A stretch of 64,000 nucleotides of DNA from NCBI RefSeq assembly GCF_018326265.1, contig NZ_AP023360.1, forward strand, positions 8,181,001-8,245,000. Reading direction: 5' to 3'. Below the pieces are notes generated by a model. The model did no database searches. It had not been told where the DNA came from and saw nothing but the letters and a program-made list of their open reading frames with translations. Source of the DNA: Catellatospora sp. IY07-71 (GTDB taxonomy: Bacteria; Actinomycetota; Actinomycetes; Mycobacteriales; Micromonosporaceae). Below are positions 17,602 through 25,858 of this stretch, in pieces. The position numbers and the translations under genes are program-made. Position 1 is the first letter of the stretch; every line of letters begins with the position of its first letter.

Positions 17602-18618
17602 GTGCCGTTCCGTCCCCGGCCCGCTCTGGGCATCGTCATGGTCGCGCTGGCCAGCCTGCTGTTCGCCGTCAACGGCACCGTCTCCAAGCTGATCCTGCGC
17701 GCCGGGGTCGGCGCGCCCGACCTCACCACGCTGCGCGCCGTGGGCGCCTGCGCGGGCCTGCTCGTGCTCGGCGCGGTGCTGCGTCCCGGGCTGCGCCGCT
17801 TCACCGTCACCGCACGGCAGCTGCCGCTGCTGATCGCGTACGGCCTGACCGGTTTCCTGCTCGTGCCGATGCTCTACTTCGTGGCCATCGCCCGGCTGCC
17901 GGTGGGCGTCGCGCTGCTGTTCGAGTACACCGCGCCGCTGTTCGTGGCGCTGTGGGCGCGCTTCGGCCAGCGCCACCGGGTGCGCCCCCGGCTGTGGGCG
18001 GGCCTGCTGCTGTGCCTGGCCGGGCTGGCCTGCGTCGCCGAGGTGTGGGGCGCGCTCAGCCTCGACGGCCTCGGCGTGGCGGCCGCGCTCGGCGCCGCCG
18101 TGCTGCTCGCCGCGTACTTCGTGCTCGGCGCGCAGGGCGTGGCCGACCGGGACACCGTCTCCCTGACCGGCTGGGCGTTCGGCGTGTCGGCCCTGGCCGG
18201 GCTGCTGTTCCGGCTGCTCGGCGGCGCCGCGCCGGACTGGTCCGCGCTGGCCGGGCAGACCGCCGGCGGCACGCCGCTCTGGCTGCTCGTCGCCTACCTG
18301 CTGGTGCTCGGCACCATCGTGCCGTACCTGCTGATCGCCGGCTCGCTGCGGCACCTGCCCGCCACCAGCGTGGGCATCCTCGGCATGATCGAGCCGGTGC
18401 TCGCCGCCGGGGTCGCCTGGCTCACCCTCGGCGAGCTGCTCAACCCGGCCCAGCTGGCCGGCGGTGCGCTGCTGCTCACCGGCGTCGCGCTCGCCGAGAC
18501 GGCCCGGGTGCCCGTGGCGGCGGTGACCGAGCCGGTGCCGCTGGGGCGCGATCCGCTGGGGCAGAATGAGGCCCATGCTGTCGCACCCGAACGTGAGCGC
18601 AGTCCAGCACGCGCTTGA
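17602..18618 (+). CDS. EamA/DMT-family inner-membrane transporter
   Basis: A protein of 338 residues with ten hydrophobic helices arranged as two five-helix EamA repeats. The second repeat ends in the family-typical SVGILGMIEPVLAAGVAWL and LGELLNPAQLAGGALLL. Drug/metabolite exporters of this type move amino acids or small metabolites; the substrate is unknown. The GTG start appears leaderless. The 3' end overlaps the YbaK gene by about 44 bases in another frame. Confidence 0.9.
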   Translation: MPFRPRPALGIVMVALASLLFAVNGTVSKLILRAGVGAPDLTTLRAVGACAGLLVLGAVLRPGLRRFTVTARQLPLLIAYGLTGFLLVPMLYFVAIARLPVGVALLFEYTAPLFVALWARFGQRHRVRPRLWAGLLLCLAGLACVAEVWGALSLDGLGVAAALGAAVLLAAYFVLGAQGVADRDTVSLTGWAFGVSALAGLLFRLLGGAAPDWSALAGQTAGGTPLWLLVAYLLVLGTIVPYLLIAGSLRHLPATSVGILGMIEPVLAAGVAWLTLGELLNPAQLAGGALLLTGVALAETARVPVAAVTEPVPLGRDPLGQNEAHAVAPERERSPARA

Positions 18619-19063
18619 CGCCGCCGACGCCCACGACCACACCGGCGCGGGCTGCCGCGTGATCGTTCTGGCGGACGGCGTGCACACCGCCGCCGCGGCC
18701 GCGGCGGCGCTCGGGGTCGAGCCGGCCCAGATCGCGAACTCGCTGATCTTCGAGGTCGACGGCGAACCGCTGCTCGTGCTGACCTCCGGCGGCCACCGGG
18801 TGGACACCGCCAAGGTCGCCGCCGATCTCGGCGTGGCGAAGCTGCGCCGGGCCACGCCGGAGTTCGTCCGGGAGCACACCGGCCAGGTCATCGGCGGGGT
18901 CGCCCCGCTCGGCCACCCCAAGCCGGTGCGCACCCTGATCGACGTGGCGCTGGCCGCGTACGACCAGATCTGGGCCGCGGGCGGGGTGCCCCAGGCCGTC
19001 TTCCCGATCACCTATCCGGAGCTGCTGCGGGTCACGTCGGCGACGCCGGCGGAGGTCGCATGA
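18575..19063 (+). CDS. YbaK/EbsC-type aminoacyl-tRNA deacylase
   Basis: About 162 residues from ATG 18575 (ATG 18566 would add three). The YbaK fold is evident: QIANSLIFEVDGEPLLVLTSG, DTAKVAADLG, VIGGVAPLGHPKPVRTLID. The conserved Lys and the GGVAPLGH loop of the editing pocket are present. Such proteins hydrolyse mischarged tRNAs (Cys-tRNA(Pro), Ala-tRNA(Pro)). It overlaps both neighbours and is part of the EamA-YbaK-GNAT unit. Confidence 0.9.
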   Translation: MLSHPNVSAVQHALDAADAHDHTGAGCRVIVLADGVHTAAAAAAALGVEPAQIANSLIFEVDGEPLLVLTSGGHRVDTAKVAADLGVAKLRRATPEFVREHTGQVIGGVAPLGHPKPVRTLIDVALAAYDQIWAAGGVPQAVFPITYPELLRVTSATPAEVA

Positions 19064-19611
19064 GGCTGGTCCCCTGGACGCCGGACGATCTCGCCCGGCG
19101 CATGGACGACGTGCTGTCCGTGTTCGGCGAGGCGATGTCGTACCAGCCTCCGGCGCTGGCCGTGCGGCGCGGTTACATCAGCACCCACCTGCAGCGGCCG
19201 CACTTCCGCGCGATCGCCAGCGTGAGCACCGCGGGCCACCTGCTCGGCTTCGCGTACGGCTACCACTCCGAACCCGGCCAGTGGTGGCACGACCAGGTGA
19301 GCGCGGTGCTGGACGGGCCCGCGCGGCAACGCTGGCTGGCCGACTGCTTCGAGGTCGTGGAGCTGCACGTACGCCCCTCCGCCCAGGGGCACGGCCTGGG
19401 TGAGGCGCAGCTGCGGGCGCTGCTGGCGATGACCCCGGCGGCGACCACGCTGCTGTCCACCCCCGAGGCCGACGAGCAGGCCTCCCGCGCCTGGCGCCTC
19501 TACCGCCGCACCGGCTTCGAGGACGTCTCCCGCCACCTCCTCTTCCCCGGCGACCCCCGCCCCTTCGCCGTCCTCGGCCGAGACCTCCCCCTCCCCTTCC
19601 CCCAGCCTTGA
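19060..19611 (+). CDS. GNAT-family N-acetyltransferase
   Basis: A protein of 183 residues starting within the ATGA of the YbaK stop. VVELHVRPSAQGHGLGEAQL is GNAT motif A with an acetyl-CoA binding loop; a C-terminal ASRAWRLYRRTGFEDV is the usual motif B. The position resembles that of Rv2170 in M. tuberculosis, also an acetyltransferase. The acceptor is unknown. The last 80 bases are very C-rich, next to the palindrome at 19651. Confidence 0.88.
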   Translation: MRLVPWTPDDLARRMDDVLSVFGEAMSYQPPALAVRRGYISTHLQRPHFRAIASVSTAGHLLGFAYGYHSEPGQWWHDQVSAVLDGPARQRWLADCFEVVELHVRPSAQGHGLGEAQLRALLAMTPAATTLLSTPEADEQASRAWRLYRRTGFEDVSRHLLFPGDPRPFAVLGRDLPLPFPQP

Positions 19612-19650
19612 CCGTCCGCCCCTCGACCTTGCCCGTCCGGCCTCGGCCTT

Positions 19651-19725
19651 GATCGTCCGACTTGCCAGGCAGGTGGGCGTATCTTGGCCGCTCATTCGCC
19701 CGTCTGCCAGGCAAGTCGAGTGATC
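19651..19725. repeat. Palindromic element, family 5
   Basis: 29-base arms (19651-19679 and 19697-19725) begin with GATC and share CGACTTGCC, GGCAG and GGGCG; about 24 of 29 positions pair. It lies between convergent genes and may terminate both. Three imperfect direct repeats of the form CTTGAYCGTCCG precede it (19608-19660). Confidence 0.75.
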
Positions 19726-19770
19726 TTGGCCGGGACGGCGGCGCCTGCGATGGGCGGCGATGGGCGGCGG

Positions 19771-20481
19771 TCAGGTGAGGACCTTGCGGACCACGGTGAG
19801 GAGCCGGCCGAGGCCGAGGACGGCGAGGGAGAACCAGAGGACCAGGACCATGGTGACGATGCCGGCGGCGAGATCGGCGCCGACCTGGGCGGTCGCGGCG
19901 GCGGCGAGCAGCAGGGCGAGCAGGGTCAGCCAGGCCCGGGTGGGCCGGTCGCCGATCGTCGCCGAACCCGCCGCCCGCAGGCCCACCGCCCCGGCCCGCG
20001 CCCGGATGTACTCGTGCAGCCACACCATCGCCGCGCAGGCCAGCAGGAGGGTCCGCTGGGCGCCGACCCCGGCCAGCGCGACCAGCCAGCACGCCTCGGT
20101 CAGCCGGTCGAGCAGGCTGCGGTAGAACGAGCCGAGGCGGCTGGTCCGGCCCAGCAGCACCGACAGCGTCTGCCCGATCGTGTCCGCAGCCAGGCCGAGC
20201 AGCAGGAACAGCGCCGCCAGCGCGGGCCACGAGCCACCGCGCACCGCGCACAGCGGCACCAGCAGCGCGCAGGCCACCGCCACCGTCATCGCGTACGCGG
20301 GCCGCGCGCCGAACCGGGCCAGCACCCCGCCGACCCGGAACGCGGCCCGCAGCCACTTGCGCAGCAGCGGCCCGGCATGGCGCGGGTCGTAGCCGTCGTG
20401 CGAGCCGGACCAGCCGGCGACGTATCCGTCCCAGCTCATCCTCGCCGTCGGGGTAGGTGTCGGGGTCGTCGGCGCCGTCAT
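19771..20481 (-). CDS. CDP-alcohol phosphotransferase-like membrane protein with degenerate motif
   Basis: A protein of 236 residues with about six membrane helices and GGAG before ATG 20481. The family motif D-x2-D-G-x2-A-R-x8-G-x3-D-x3-D is recognisable by alignment (LGLAADTIGQTLSV, then SRLGSFYRSLLDRLTE) but only the first and last Asp are kept. The second Asp is Ile, the Ala-Arg pair is Ser-Val, and the third Asp is Arg121. Catalysis as a phospholipid synthase is therefore doubtful. It lies 46 bases downstream of metF on the same strand. Confidence 0.65.
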   Translation of the reverse strand: MTAPTTPTPTPTARMSWDGYVAGWSGSHDGYDPRHAGPLLRKWLRAAFRVGGVLARFGARPAYAMTVAVACALLVPLCAVRGGSWPALAALFLLLGLAADTIGQTLSVLLGRTSRLGSFYRSLLDRLTEACWLVALAGVGAQRTLLLACAAMVWLHEYIRARAGAVGLRAAGSATIGDRPTRAWLTLLALLLAAAATAQVGADLAAGIVTMVLVLWFSLAVLGLGRLLTVVRKVLT

Positions 20482-20527
20482 GCTCCACTCCCGGTCCGCC
20501 TGCTCGGGCAGGCCACCCGGGTGGGAG

Positions 20528-21445
20528 CTACACCGTCGCGCCCACCCGCAGCCGCTGCCACACCTCACGGGTGGCCGTCGACCGGTTCAACGTGATGAAG
20601 TGCAGCCCGGGTGCGCCCTCGGCCAGCAGCTTCACGCTCAGCTCGGTGGCCACCTCCACGCCGATGGCGCGCACCGCCCGCGGATCGTCGGCGACGGCGC
20701 GCAGCCGCTCGGCCAGGTCCGCCGGGAACGCCGCGCCGGACAGCTGCGCCATGCGCTCGATCTGGCTGACGTTGGTGACCGGCATGATGCCCGGGATGAT
20801 CGGCACGTGGCAGCCCGCGCCCGCCGCCGCGTCGCGCAGCCGGGCCCAGTCCTGCCAGTCGAAGAAGAACTGCGTGATGGCGTAGTCCGCGCCCGCGCGG
20901 CACTTGCGTACGAAGTGGTGCACGTCCGAGCCGAGGTCGGGCGAGCGCGGGTGCTTCTCCGGGAACGCGGCCACGCCCACGCAGTAGTCGCCGCTCTCCT
21001 TCAGCAGCCGCACCAGGTCCTCGGCGTAGTGCAGACCCTGCGGGTGCGCCACCCACTCCGCCTGCGGGTCGCCCGGCGGGTCGCCGCGCAGCGCCAGCAC
21101 GTTGCGCACGCCCGCGTCCGAGTAGTGCCCGATGACGTGCCGCAGCTCGGCCACCGAGTGGTTCACCGCGGTCAGGTGACCCAGCGGCAGCAGCGTGGTC
21201 TCGGTGGCGATGCGCTCGGTGAGCTGCACGGTGGTGCCCCGGGTGCTGCCGCCCGCGCCGTACGTGATGGAGACGAAGGACGGCTGCAGCGACTCCAGCT
21301 CCCGGATCGCCTGCCACAGCAGGCGCTCGCCGTCGGCGGTCTTGGGCGGGAAGAACTCGAACGAGAACGTCGGCTCCCCAGAGCTGAGCAGCTCGCGCAC
21401 GGTCGGGCGGGGTCCCGGCATGGTCGATGGGGCACGCAGCGTCAC
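20528..21445 (-). CDS. metF: 5,10-methylenetetrahydrofolate reductase
   Basis: About 305 residues from GTG 21445, or 297 from ATG 21421. The TIM-barrel MTHFR signatures are clear: [45 protein letters not shown] and a PIIPGIMPV loop. The enzyme reduces methylene-THF to methyl-THF for methionine synthesis. I favour GTG because a TAGAGT hexamer lies seven bases before it, matching the leaderless pattern of other genes here. A paralogous MTHFR occupies the same position (Rv2172c) in the mycobacterial order. Confidence 0.93.
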   Translation of the reverse strand: MTLRAPSTMPGPRPTVRELLSSGEPTFSFEFFPPKTADGERLLWQAIRELESLQPSFVSITYGAGGSTRGTTVQLTERIATETTLLPLGHLTAVNHSVAELRHVIGHYSDAGVRNVLALRGDPPGDPQAEWVAHPQGLHYAEDLVRLLKESGDYCVGVAAFPEKHPRSPDLGSDVHHFVRKCRAGADYAITQFFFDWQDWARLRDAAAGAGCHVPIIPGIMPVTNVSQIERMAQLSGAAFPADLAERLRAVADDPRAVRAIGVEVATELSVKLLAEGAPGLHFITLNRSTATREVWQRLRVGATV

Positions 21446-21452
21446 CCTCCCG

Positions 21453-21458
21453 ACTCTA
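21453..21458 (-). promoter_or_regulatory. -10 element of metF
   Basis: TAGAGT on the minus strand, seven bases before the GTG at 21445. GGGAGG abuts the GTG too closely to act as a ribosome site. Confidence 0.45.
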
Positions 21459-21506
21459 ATGTCCGATCCCCGCGCGGTCCGCCTCGTCCCAGTTCGTGGT
21501 GCACGC

Positions 21507-21857
21507 CTACTCGTGATCATGCTCACCGGCCCCGTCCGTCGCAGCCGTCTGCGCGGCCGGCCCGCCGGGGAACCACCACTCCTCGCCGTCGAGGAGCCAA
21601 TCCGCCGCCACCACCGCCGCACCGCGGCCGCCGACCGGGACGCGGCACGAGACGAGCAGGCCCCGCTCGGCATAACCCCGAGCCGAACAAGGCCACACCT
21701 GGTCGCAGGCGTTGCAGCGGTGAACGGGCGGACGGAACCCCGCGCCCGGCACGTGATCGTGCAGCAGCCGCGCGGCCAGCCGCCACAGCAGCGGCTGCGG
21801 CACGTCCTCCGGCGGGTCCAGCGGCGGGTTCTCCCAGTCGACCGTCGACAGCTTCAT
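21507..21857 (-). CDS. Small cysteine-containing protein, possible zinc ribbon
   Basis: A protein of 116 residues; ATG 21857 with GGGAGGG just upstream. Not recognised as a named family. Cys48, Cys51, Cys57 and Cys71 ([12 protein letters not shown] and a later SCRV) could bind one metal ion. The C-terminus is acidic and the N-terminus Pro-rich. It lies downstream of a GntR gene on the same strand, with GntR-like palindromic operators between, so it is probably a target of that regulator. Confidence 0.7.
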   Translation of the reverse strand: MKLSTVDWENPPLDPPEDVPQPLLWRLAARLLHDHVPGAGFRPPVHRCNACDQVWPCSARGYAERGLLVSCRVPVGGRGAAVVAADWLLDGEEWWFPGGPAAQTAATDGAGEHDHE

Positions 21858-22051
21858 CGCGCCCTCCCCAGGTGCACGCGGACAGGTGCCGGGGCGGCGC
21901 GAGCCGATGGGAGAAGGCACGCCGCCCCGGCGGCTCGCGACCGGCCTCGGGAGTCGTCACCAGCGCGAGCACGTTCATCGAACCGCGGAGAAGCCCTCTT
22001 GGGAGGGGCCAGCCGCAGATTCGCAGGGGCCAGACCGCCCCTGCTCGTTAC

Positions 22052-22207
22052 CTATCGCCTGAGCAGCGACGACACACCCCATGGCACATCGGGGCGCAAC
22101 TGTCGCCGCAGGTCAGGTGCTGTCAATACACGCCGGCCGGGTTCCTGCGAGCAGGCGCCTGGCACAGGCGACTCGGTGTTTGGAAACGTCGCCATGTATC
22201 GGCACAC
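22052..22207 (-). CDS. Possible 51-residue ORF under the GntR operators
   Basis: GTG 22207 has a strong AAGGAGG eight bases upstream, which is the main support. The product has no recognised domain and is basic at its C-terminal half (RRQLRPDVPWGVSSLLRR). It is the first ORF after the paired operators at 22255-22286. It could be a leader peptide or a real small protein. Confidence 0.4.
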   Translation of the reverse strand: MCRYMATFPNTESPVPGACSQEPGRRVLTAPDLRRQLRPDVPWGVSSLLRR

Positions 22208-22254
22208 GAGACCACCCTCCTTTGTGGACGCCGGCACAAAGGAGCCAGCCAGAA

Positions 22255-22286
22255 CTGTTCGGAACAGTCAACCGCTGTTCCGAACA
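22255..22286. promoter_or_regulatory. Tandem GntR-type operators
   Basis: CTGTTCGGAACAG (22255-22267) and CTGTTCCGAACA (22275-22286) are two near-identical palindromes 20 bases apart. A third copy of the core is at 23059-23067, in front of the GntR gene. Inferred binding sites for the adjacent GntR protein. Confidence 0.6.
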
Positions 22287-22293
22287 TCCGTCG

Positions 22294-23037
22294 TCAGGCG
22301 GGGAAGGAGTAGGTCAGCTCGTAGGCGTCCGAGTCCAGGACCATGCGGTTCACCTCGACGCAGCGATCACCCGCGTGGGCGTAGCGAGTGATCTCCAGCA
22401 CTCGCGAGCCGTCGACCGCGAGTTCGAGAGCGGCAGCCTCCTCCGGCAATGGGCTGCGGCCCACGATCCGCTCCGTGAAATGACTCGGGGCCAGTCCCTG
22501 TTCGGCCAGGCGAGCGTAGATGCCACCTGCTCCGGCGTCCGTGTGCTCGATCCGCGTTCCGCGCGTCAGCTCGGTCGGCAGGTAGGAGGTGGCCAGTTGC
22601 ACCACCCTTTCCTCGACCACGAACCGTCGCGCCCGCGACAGGACCGGTGCACCGGGTGCGATACCCAGCGCACCAGCCACGAAGTCGGGTGCAGGGACGT
22701 CACCGATGACGACATCGACGGTCCGTGTCCGAGGACCGGTGTCGTGATCCTGGACCGATGCGCCCTGACGCCACCGGGCCTGGGCCAACCGGCCTGGCGA
22801 GCTGCGCACTATGCGTTCGAAGCGGCGGACATACGTGCCCGCACCGGGTCGGGACACCACAAGACCGTCCGTACGCAGGACATCCAGCGCACGGGTCGCG
22901 ATGCTCGTGGCCACGCCATAACGCGCGGCGATCTCCCTCAATGAGGGCAGCTGGGCGCCTTCGGCGAGCTCACCGCTCAGGATGAGCTCCCGCAACCGAT
23001 CCGCCACTCGCCGGTATGCCGGCTGCTCGCCCGCCAT
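22294..23037 (-). CDS. GntR-family regulator, HutC/UTRA subfamily
   Basis: A protein of 247 residues. The winged helix is at residues 8-70 (YRRVADRLRELILSGELAEG, then LPSLREIAARYGVATSIATR) and a UTRA ligand domain fills about 95-240 (APVLSRARRFVVEERVVQLA, YLPTELTRGT). Such proteins are repressors released by small metabolites; the ligand is unknown. The palindromes at 23059 and 22255-22286 suggest control of its own gene and of the small ORFs downstream. Confidence 0.9.
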   Translation of the reverse strand: MAGEQPAYRRVADRLRELILSGELAEGAQLPSLREIAARYGVATSIATRALDVLRTDGLVVSRPGAGTYVRRFERIVRSSPGRLAQARWRQGASVQDHDTGPRTRTVDVVIGDVPAPDFVAGALGIAPGAPVLSRARRFVVEERVVQLATSYLPTELTRGTRIEHTDAGAGGIYARLAEQGLAPSHFTERIVGRSPLPEEAAALELAVDGSRVLEITRYAHAGDRCVEVNRMVLDSDAYELTYSFPA

Positions 23038-23058
23038 CGCGCAGGAGCACCCTCCGTC

Positions 23059-23067
23059 GTTCGGAAC
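23059..23067. promoter_or_regulatory. GntR-type operator upstream of the GntR gene
   Basis: GTTCGGAAC, flanked by AG on the right as in the two sites at 22255-22286; 22 bases before the GntR start codon, consistent with autoregulation. Confidence 0.5.
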
Positions 23068-23140
23068 AGTCGCACTCTACGACACACCGATCCCGAACGA
23101 TCTCTCTCCGAATCCGGCCGAACGTCGCGGCGCCCGGGTG

Positions 23141-23206
23141 GAGATCGCTGTTTCGTGTCGAAAGGTGAGGTCACAGCGCAGGTTCTGACACGAGACGCCG
23201 ATCATC
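23141..23206. repeat. Palindromic element, family 2, copy 2
   Basis: Left arm 23141-23160 (GAGATCGCTGTTTCGTGTCG) pairs imperfectly with 23182-23206, whose complement begins GATGATCGGCGTCTCGTGTC. Confidence 0.75.
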
Positions 23207-23251
23207 GACCGGCTCCACCGCCGACTCGGCCCCGCCGTCGGCGAGTACGCC

Positions 23252-23324
23252 CGCGAAGATCGCTGTCTCGTGTCGGGAAGTGGGCTCTGAGCTCACCTTT
23301 GGACACGAGACAGCGATCTTCGCG
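23252..23324. repeat. Palindromic element, family 2, copy 3 (perfect arms)
   Basis: Perfect 23-bp arms at 23252-23274 and 23302-23324, with core GATCGCTGTCTCGTGTC and a 27-base spacer. The best conserved copy of the family, and 45 bases from copy 2. Confidence 0.85.
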
Positions 23325-23454
23325 GCGAGCGGCGCCGGCGGCGGCGCGGGTTGTCGTACGGGACCGGTAGAACCGGATCGGCGCATGGGGGCCTGCGCCG
23401 AGCCGGGGGTCGGCCGTTGTCACGTGTCGCCGTGGGACGAGCCGGGAGGCCGCC

Positions 23455-24777
23455 ATGCCCCGTCCGCCGCTGGGCAGACTGATCGCCGAGACCCGCCGGA
23501 GCCGGGGGTACAGCCAGACCCGGCTGGCCGCGCTGCTGTGCGCCGCCGCAGGCGCCGCGACCGTCACCCGGCACGAGGTGAGCCGCTGGGAGCGGGGCGA
23601 GCGGCTGCCCGGCGGGCAGTGGCTGGCCTGGCTGGCGCTCGTGCTCGACCTGCCGCCCGCCCTGCTCGCCGCCGGCGCCCGCCCCGCGCCCAGCCCGGCC
23701 CCGCTGGACGCCGTCGACCAGCTCTGCCGGCTGGCCGAGCGCTGGCTGCGCGAGAGCGCGGACCGCTCCCCGCCGCCCGGCGAGCCGGCCGCGCCCGGCT
23801 TCCGGCCCGGCCCGGCCGGGGACCGGTCCGCGCGGGACGGTTCGCCGGCGGAGGCGACCGGCTTGTTCGAGGCCGGGGCCGTCCGGCCTCTCCTCGCCGA
23901 GCTACGGCGCATGGACGACCTGGTGGGCGGGGCGGATCTGGCGCCGGTGGCGCACCGGCGGTGGCGGCAGGCCGCGTCCCGCCTGCGCCGGGCGCGGGGC
24001 GCGGACCGGCGGCGGTTGCTGCGACCCGCCGCCGAGCTGGCGCAGCTGGCCGGGTGGACGGCCGGCGACGCTGGGGACCAGGCCGCGGCGCTGCGGGCGT
24101 ACCGTGCGGGCCTGCTGCTGGCCGCCGAGGCCGGTGACGCGGCCCTCGGCGCGCACCTGCTGGGCGGAGCGAGCCACCTGCTCGCCGAGGCGCGGCCCCG
24201 GGCGGCCTGGCAGCTGGCCCGGATCGGCGCGGCGGGGGCACGCCGCGGGGGAACGCCGGGCCTGCGCGCCCTGCTCGCGCACCGCGCGGCGCTGGCCGCG
24301 GCGAGGTGCGCGGACGGGAGCGCCGCCGCGCAGTCGCTGCTGGTCGCCCAGCGGCTCGGCGAGCGGCTCATCCCGGCGGCCGAGCCGTCCTGGCTGTACT
24401 GGCTGGATCAGGCCGAGCTGGCCGCGATGACGGGCCGCTGCCTGGTGCTGCTGGACCGGCCGCTGCGGGCGCTGCCGCTGCTGGACGGCGCGGCGGCCCG
24501 GTGGCGCGGCCAGCCGCGCACGGCGGCCGTGTACGCGGGATGGCGGGCGCGGGCGCTGCTCGGCATCGGGGAGGTGGAGCAGGCGTGCGCGGCCGGCGGG
24601 GACGCGGCGATCGAGGCGGTGCGCTCGGGCTCGGTGCGGGCGGCGGAGCAGACCCGCGAGCTGTCGGCGCGGCTGGCCCGGCGCCGGCACATCCCGGCGG
24701 TACATGACCTGAGTGAGCTGATCAGGCAGCTCATGTCATACCTCCCGGGGTCATCGACGGCAGGTGGCGTGAACTAA
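23455..24777 (+). CDS. XRE-type helix-turn-helix protein with alpha-helical repeat body
   Basis: A protein of 440 residues. Residues 5-65 form a Cro/CI-type helix-turn-helix (GRLIAETRRSRGYSQTRLAA, HEVSRWERGERLPGG). The remaining 370 residues are Ala/Leu/Arg-rich helices with TPR-like spacing, as in the large actinobacterial group of XRE-TPR regulators. No enzymatic motif is seen. Its stop TAA is also the start of the -10 hexamer of the next gene. Target and signal are unknown. Confidence 0.8.
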   Translation: MPRPPLGRLIAETRRSRGYSQTRLAALLCAAAGAATVTRHEVSRWERGERLPGGQWLAWLALVLDLPPALLAAGARPAPSPAPLDAVDQLCRLAERWLRESADRSPPPGEPAAPGFRPGPAGDRSARDGSPAEATGLFEAGAVRPLLAELRRMDDLVGGADLAPVAHRRWRQAASRLRRARGADRRRLLRPAAELAQLAGWTAGDAGDQAAALRAYRAGLLLAAEAGDAALGAHLLGGASHLLAEARPRAAWQLARIGAAGARRGGTPGLRALLAHRAALAAARCADGSAAAQSLLVAQRLGERLIPAAEPSWLYWLDQAELAAMTGRCLVLLDRPLRALPLLDGAAARWRGQPRTAAVYAGWRARALLGIGEVEQACAAGGDAAIEAVRSGSVRAAEQTRELSARLARRRHIPAVHDLSELIRQLMSYLPGSSTAGGVN

Positions 24778-24780
24778 GTT
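24775..24780 (+). promoter_or_regulatory. -10 element of prenyl synthase gene
   Basis: TAAGTT ends six bases before ATG 24787, with no ribosome site, so the transcript is probably leaderless. The hexamer overlaps the upstream stop codon. Confidence 0.5.
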
Positions 24781-24786
24781 CGTGCT

Positions 24787-25857
24787 ATGACCATTCACCC
24801 GGTGGACCGTGCCGCGCTGCGCCCGCGGGTCGAGAAGGCGCTCGCCGTCTTCCTCGCCGACCGCCGGGAGCACATGGCGGACATCGACACCGGCCTCGCG
24901 CCGATGGCCGACGCGGTGGAGTCGTTCGTGCTGGGCGGCGGCAAGCGGCTGCGCCCCGCGTTCGCGTACTGGGGTTACCGGGGCGCGGGCGGGGAGGACC
25001 GCGACGAGGTGGTGACCGCGCTCGCGTCGCTGGAGCTGGTGCAGGCCAGCGCGCTGATGCACGACGACCTGATGGACGCCTCCGACACCCGGCGCGGCGA
25101 GCCCGCCGTGCACCGCAGGTTCGCCATGCTGCACGACCGGGCGGGCTGGCAGGGCGGCGCGGACGGGTTCGGCGCCGCGGCGGCGATCCTGCTCGGCGAC
25201 CTGTGCCTGGTCTGGTCCGACGAGCTGCTGCACGCCAGCGGGCTGGACCCGGTGACGGTCGCCCGGGCGCGGCCGGTGTTCGACCTGATGCGCACCGAGG
25301 TCATGATCGGGCAGTACCTGGACGTGCTGACCCAGGCGTCTGCGGACACCTCGGTGCAGCGCGCCTCGCAGGTGGCGCGGTTCAAGTCGGCGAAGTACAC
25401 CGTCGAGCATCCGCTGCTGCTGGGCGCCGCGCTGGCGGACGCCCCGGCCGAGCTGAGCGCGGCGTACTCGGCGTTCGGCCTGCCGCTGGGCGAGGCCTTC
25501 CAGCTGCGCGACGACGTGCTCGGCGTGTTCGGCGACCCGGCCGCGACCGGCAAGCCGGCCGGGGACGATCTGCGCGAGGGCAAGCGGACGTACCTGATCG
25601 CGATGGCGCTGACCCATGCCGCTCCGGCCGACCGGGACACCCTCGCGGCCGCGCTGGGCCGGGCCGACCTGGACGAGGGCGGCGTGGCGCAGCTGCGCCG
25701 GATCATCACCGAGTCGGGCGCGCTGGCCCGCACCGAGTCGTACATCGCGGAGCTGACCACGGCGGCGCTGACCGCGCTGGACGCCGCGCCGGTCGAGCCG
25801 GAGCCGGCTGACATGCTGCGTGAGCTGGCCGACGCCGCGGTCCGGCGCGCTGCCTGA
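24787..25857 (+). CDS. Polyprenyl (geranylgeranyl-type) diphosphate synthase
   Basis: A protein of 356 residues. The first Asp-rich motif DDLMD is at 93-97 within SALMHDDLMDASDTRRG; the second is the variant DDVLGVFGD at 242-250; GGGKRLRPAF binds isopentenyl diphosphate. It condenses IPP units into C15-C20 chains. The gene corresponds in position to idsA2 (Rv2173). Nearby lycopene cyclase genes may draw on its product, but no phytoene synthase or desaturase is in the window. The 3' end meets the RNase gene tail to tail with one base between. Confidence 0.93.
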   Translation: MTIHPVDRAALRPRVEKALAVFLADRREHMADIDTGLAPMADAVESFVLGGGKRLRPAFAYWGYRGAGGEDRDEVVTALASLELVQASALMHDDLMDASDTRRGEPAVHRRFAMLHDRAGWQGGADGFGAAAAILLGDLCLVWSDELLHASGLDPVTVARARPVFDLMRTEVMIGQYLDVLTQASADTSVQRASQVARFKSAKYTVEHPLLLGAALADAPAELSAAYSAFGLPLGEAFQLRDDVLGVFGDPAATGKPAGDDLREGKRTYLIAMALTHAAPADRDTLAAALGRADLDEGGVAQLRRIITESGALARTESYIAELTTAALTALDAAPVEPEPADMLRELADAAVRRAA

Positions 25858-25858
25858 G

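Larger units (their letters stand above)
23038..23454. other. Divergent intergenic region with two palindromes, no gene seen
   Basis: A 417-base gap between the GntR gene (minus) and the XRE gene (plus). It holds one GntR-type operator and two family-2 palindromic elements about 45 bases apart, and no open frame I would support. Confidence 0.6.

Noticed and set aside
23141-23324. Possible CRISPR-like array from adjacent similar repeats
   Set aside because: Only two units, each an inverted repeat with unequal spacing, and no cas genes nearby.
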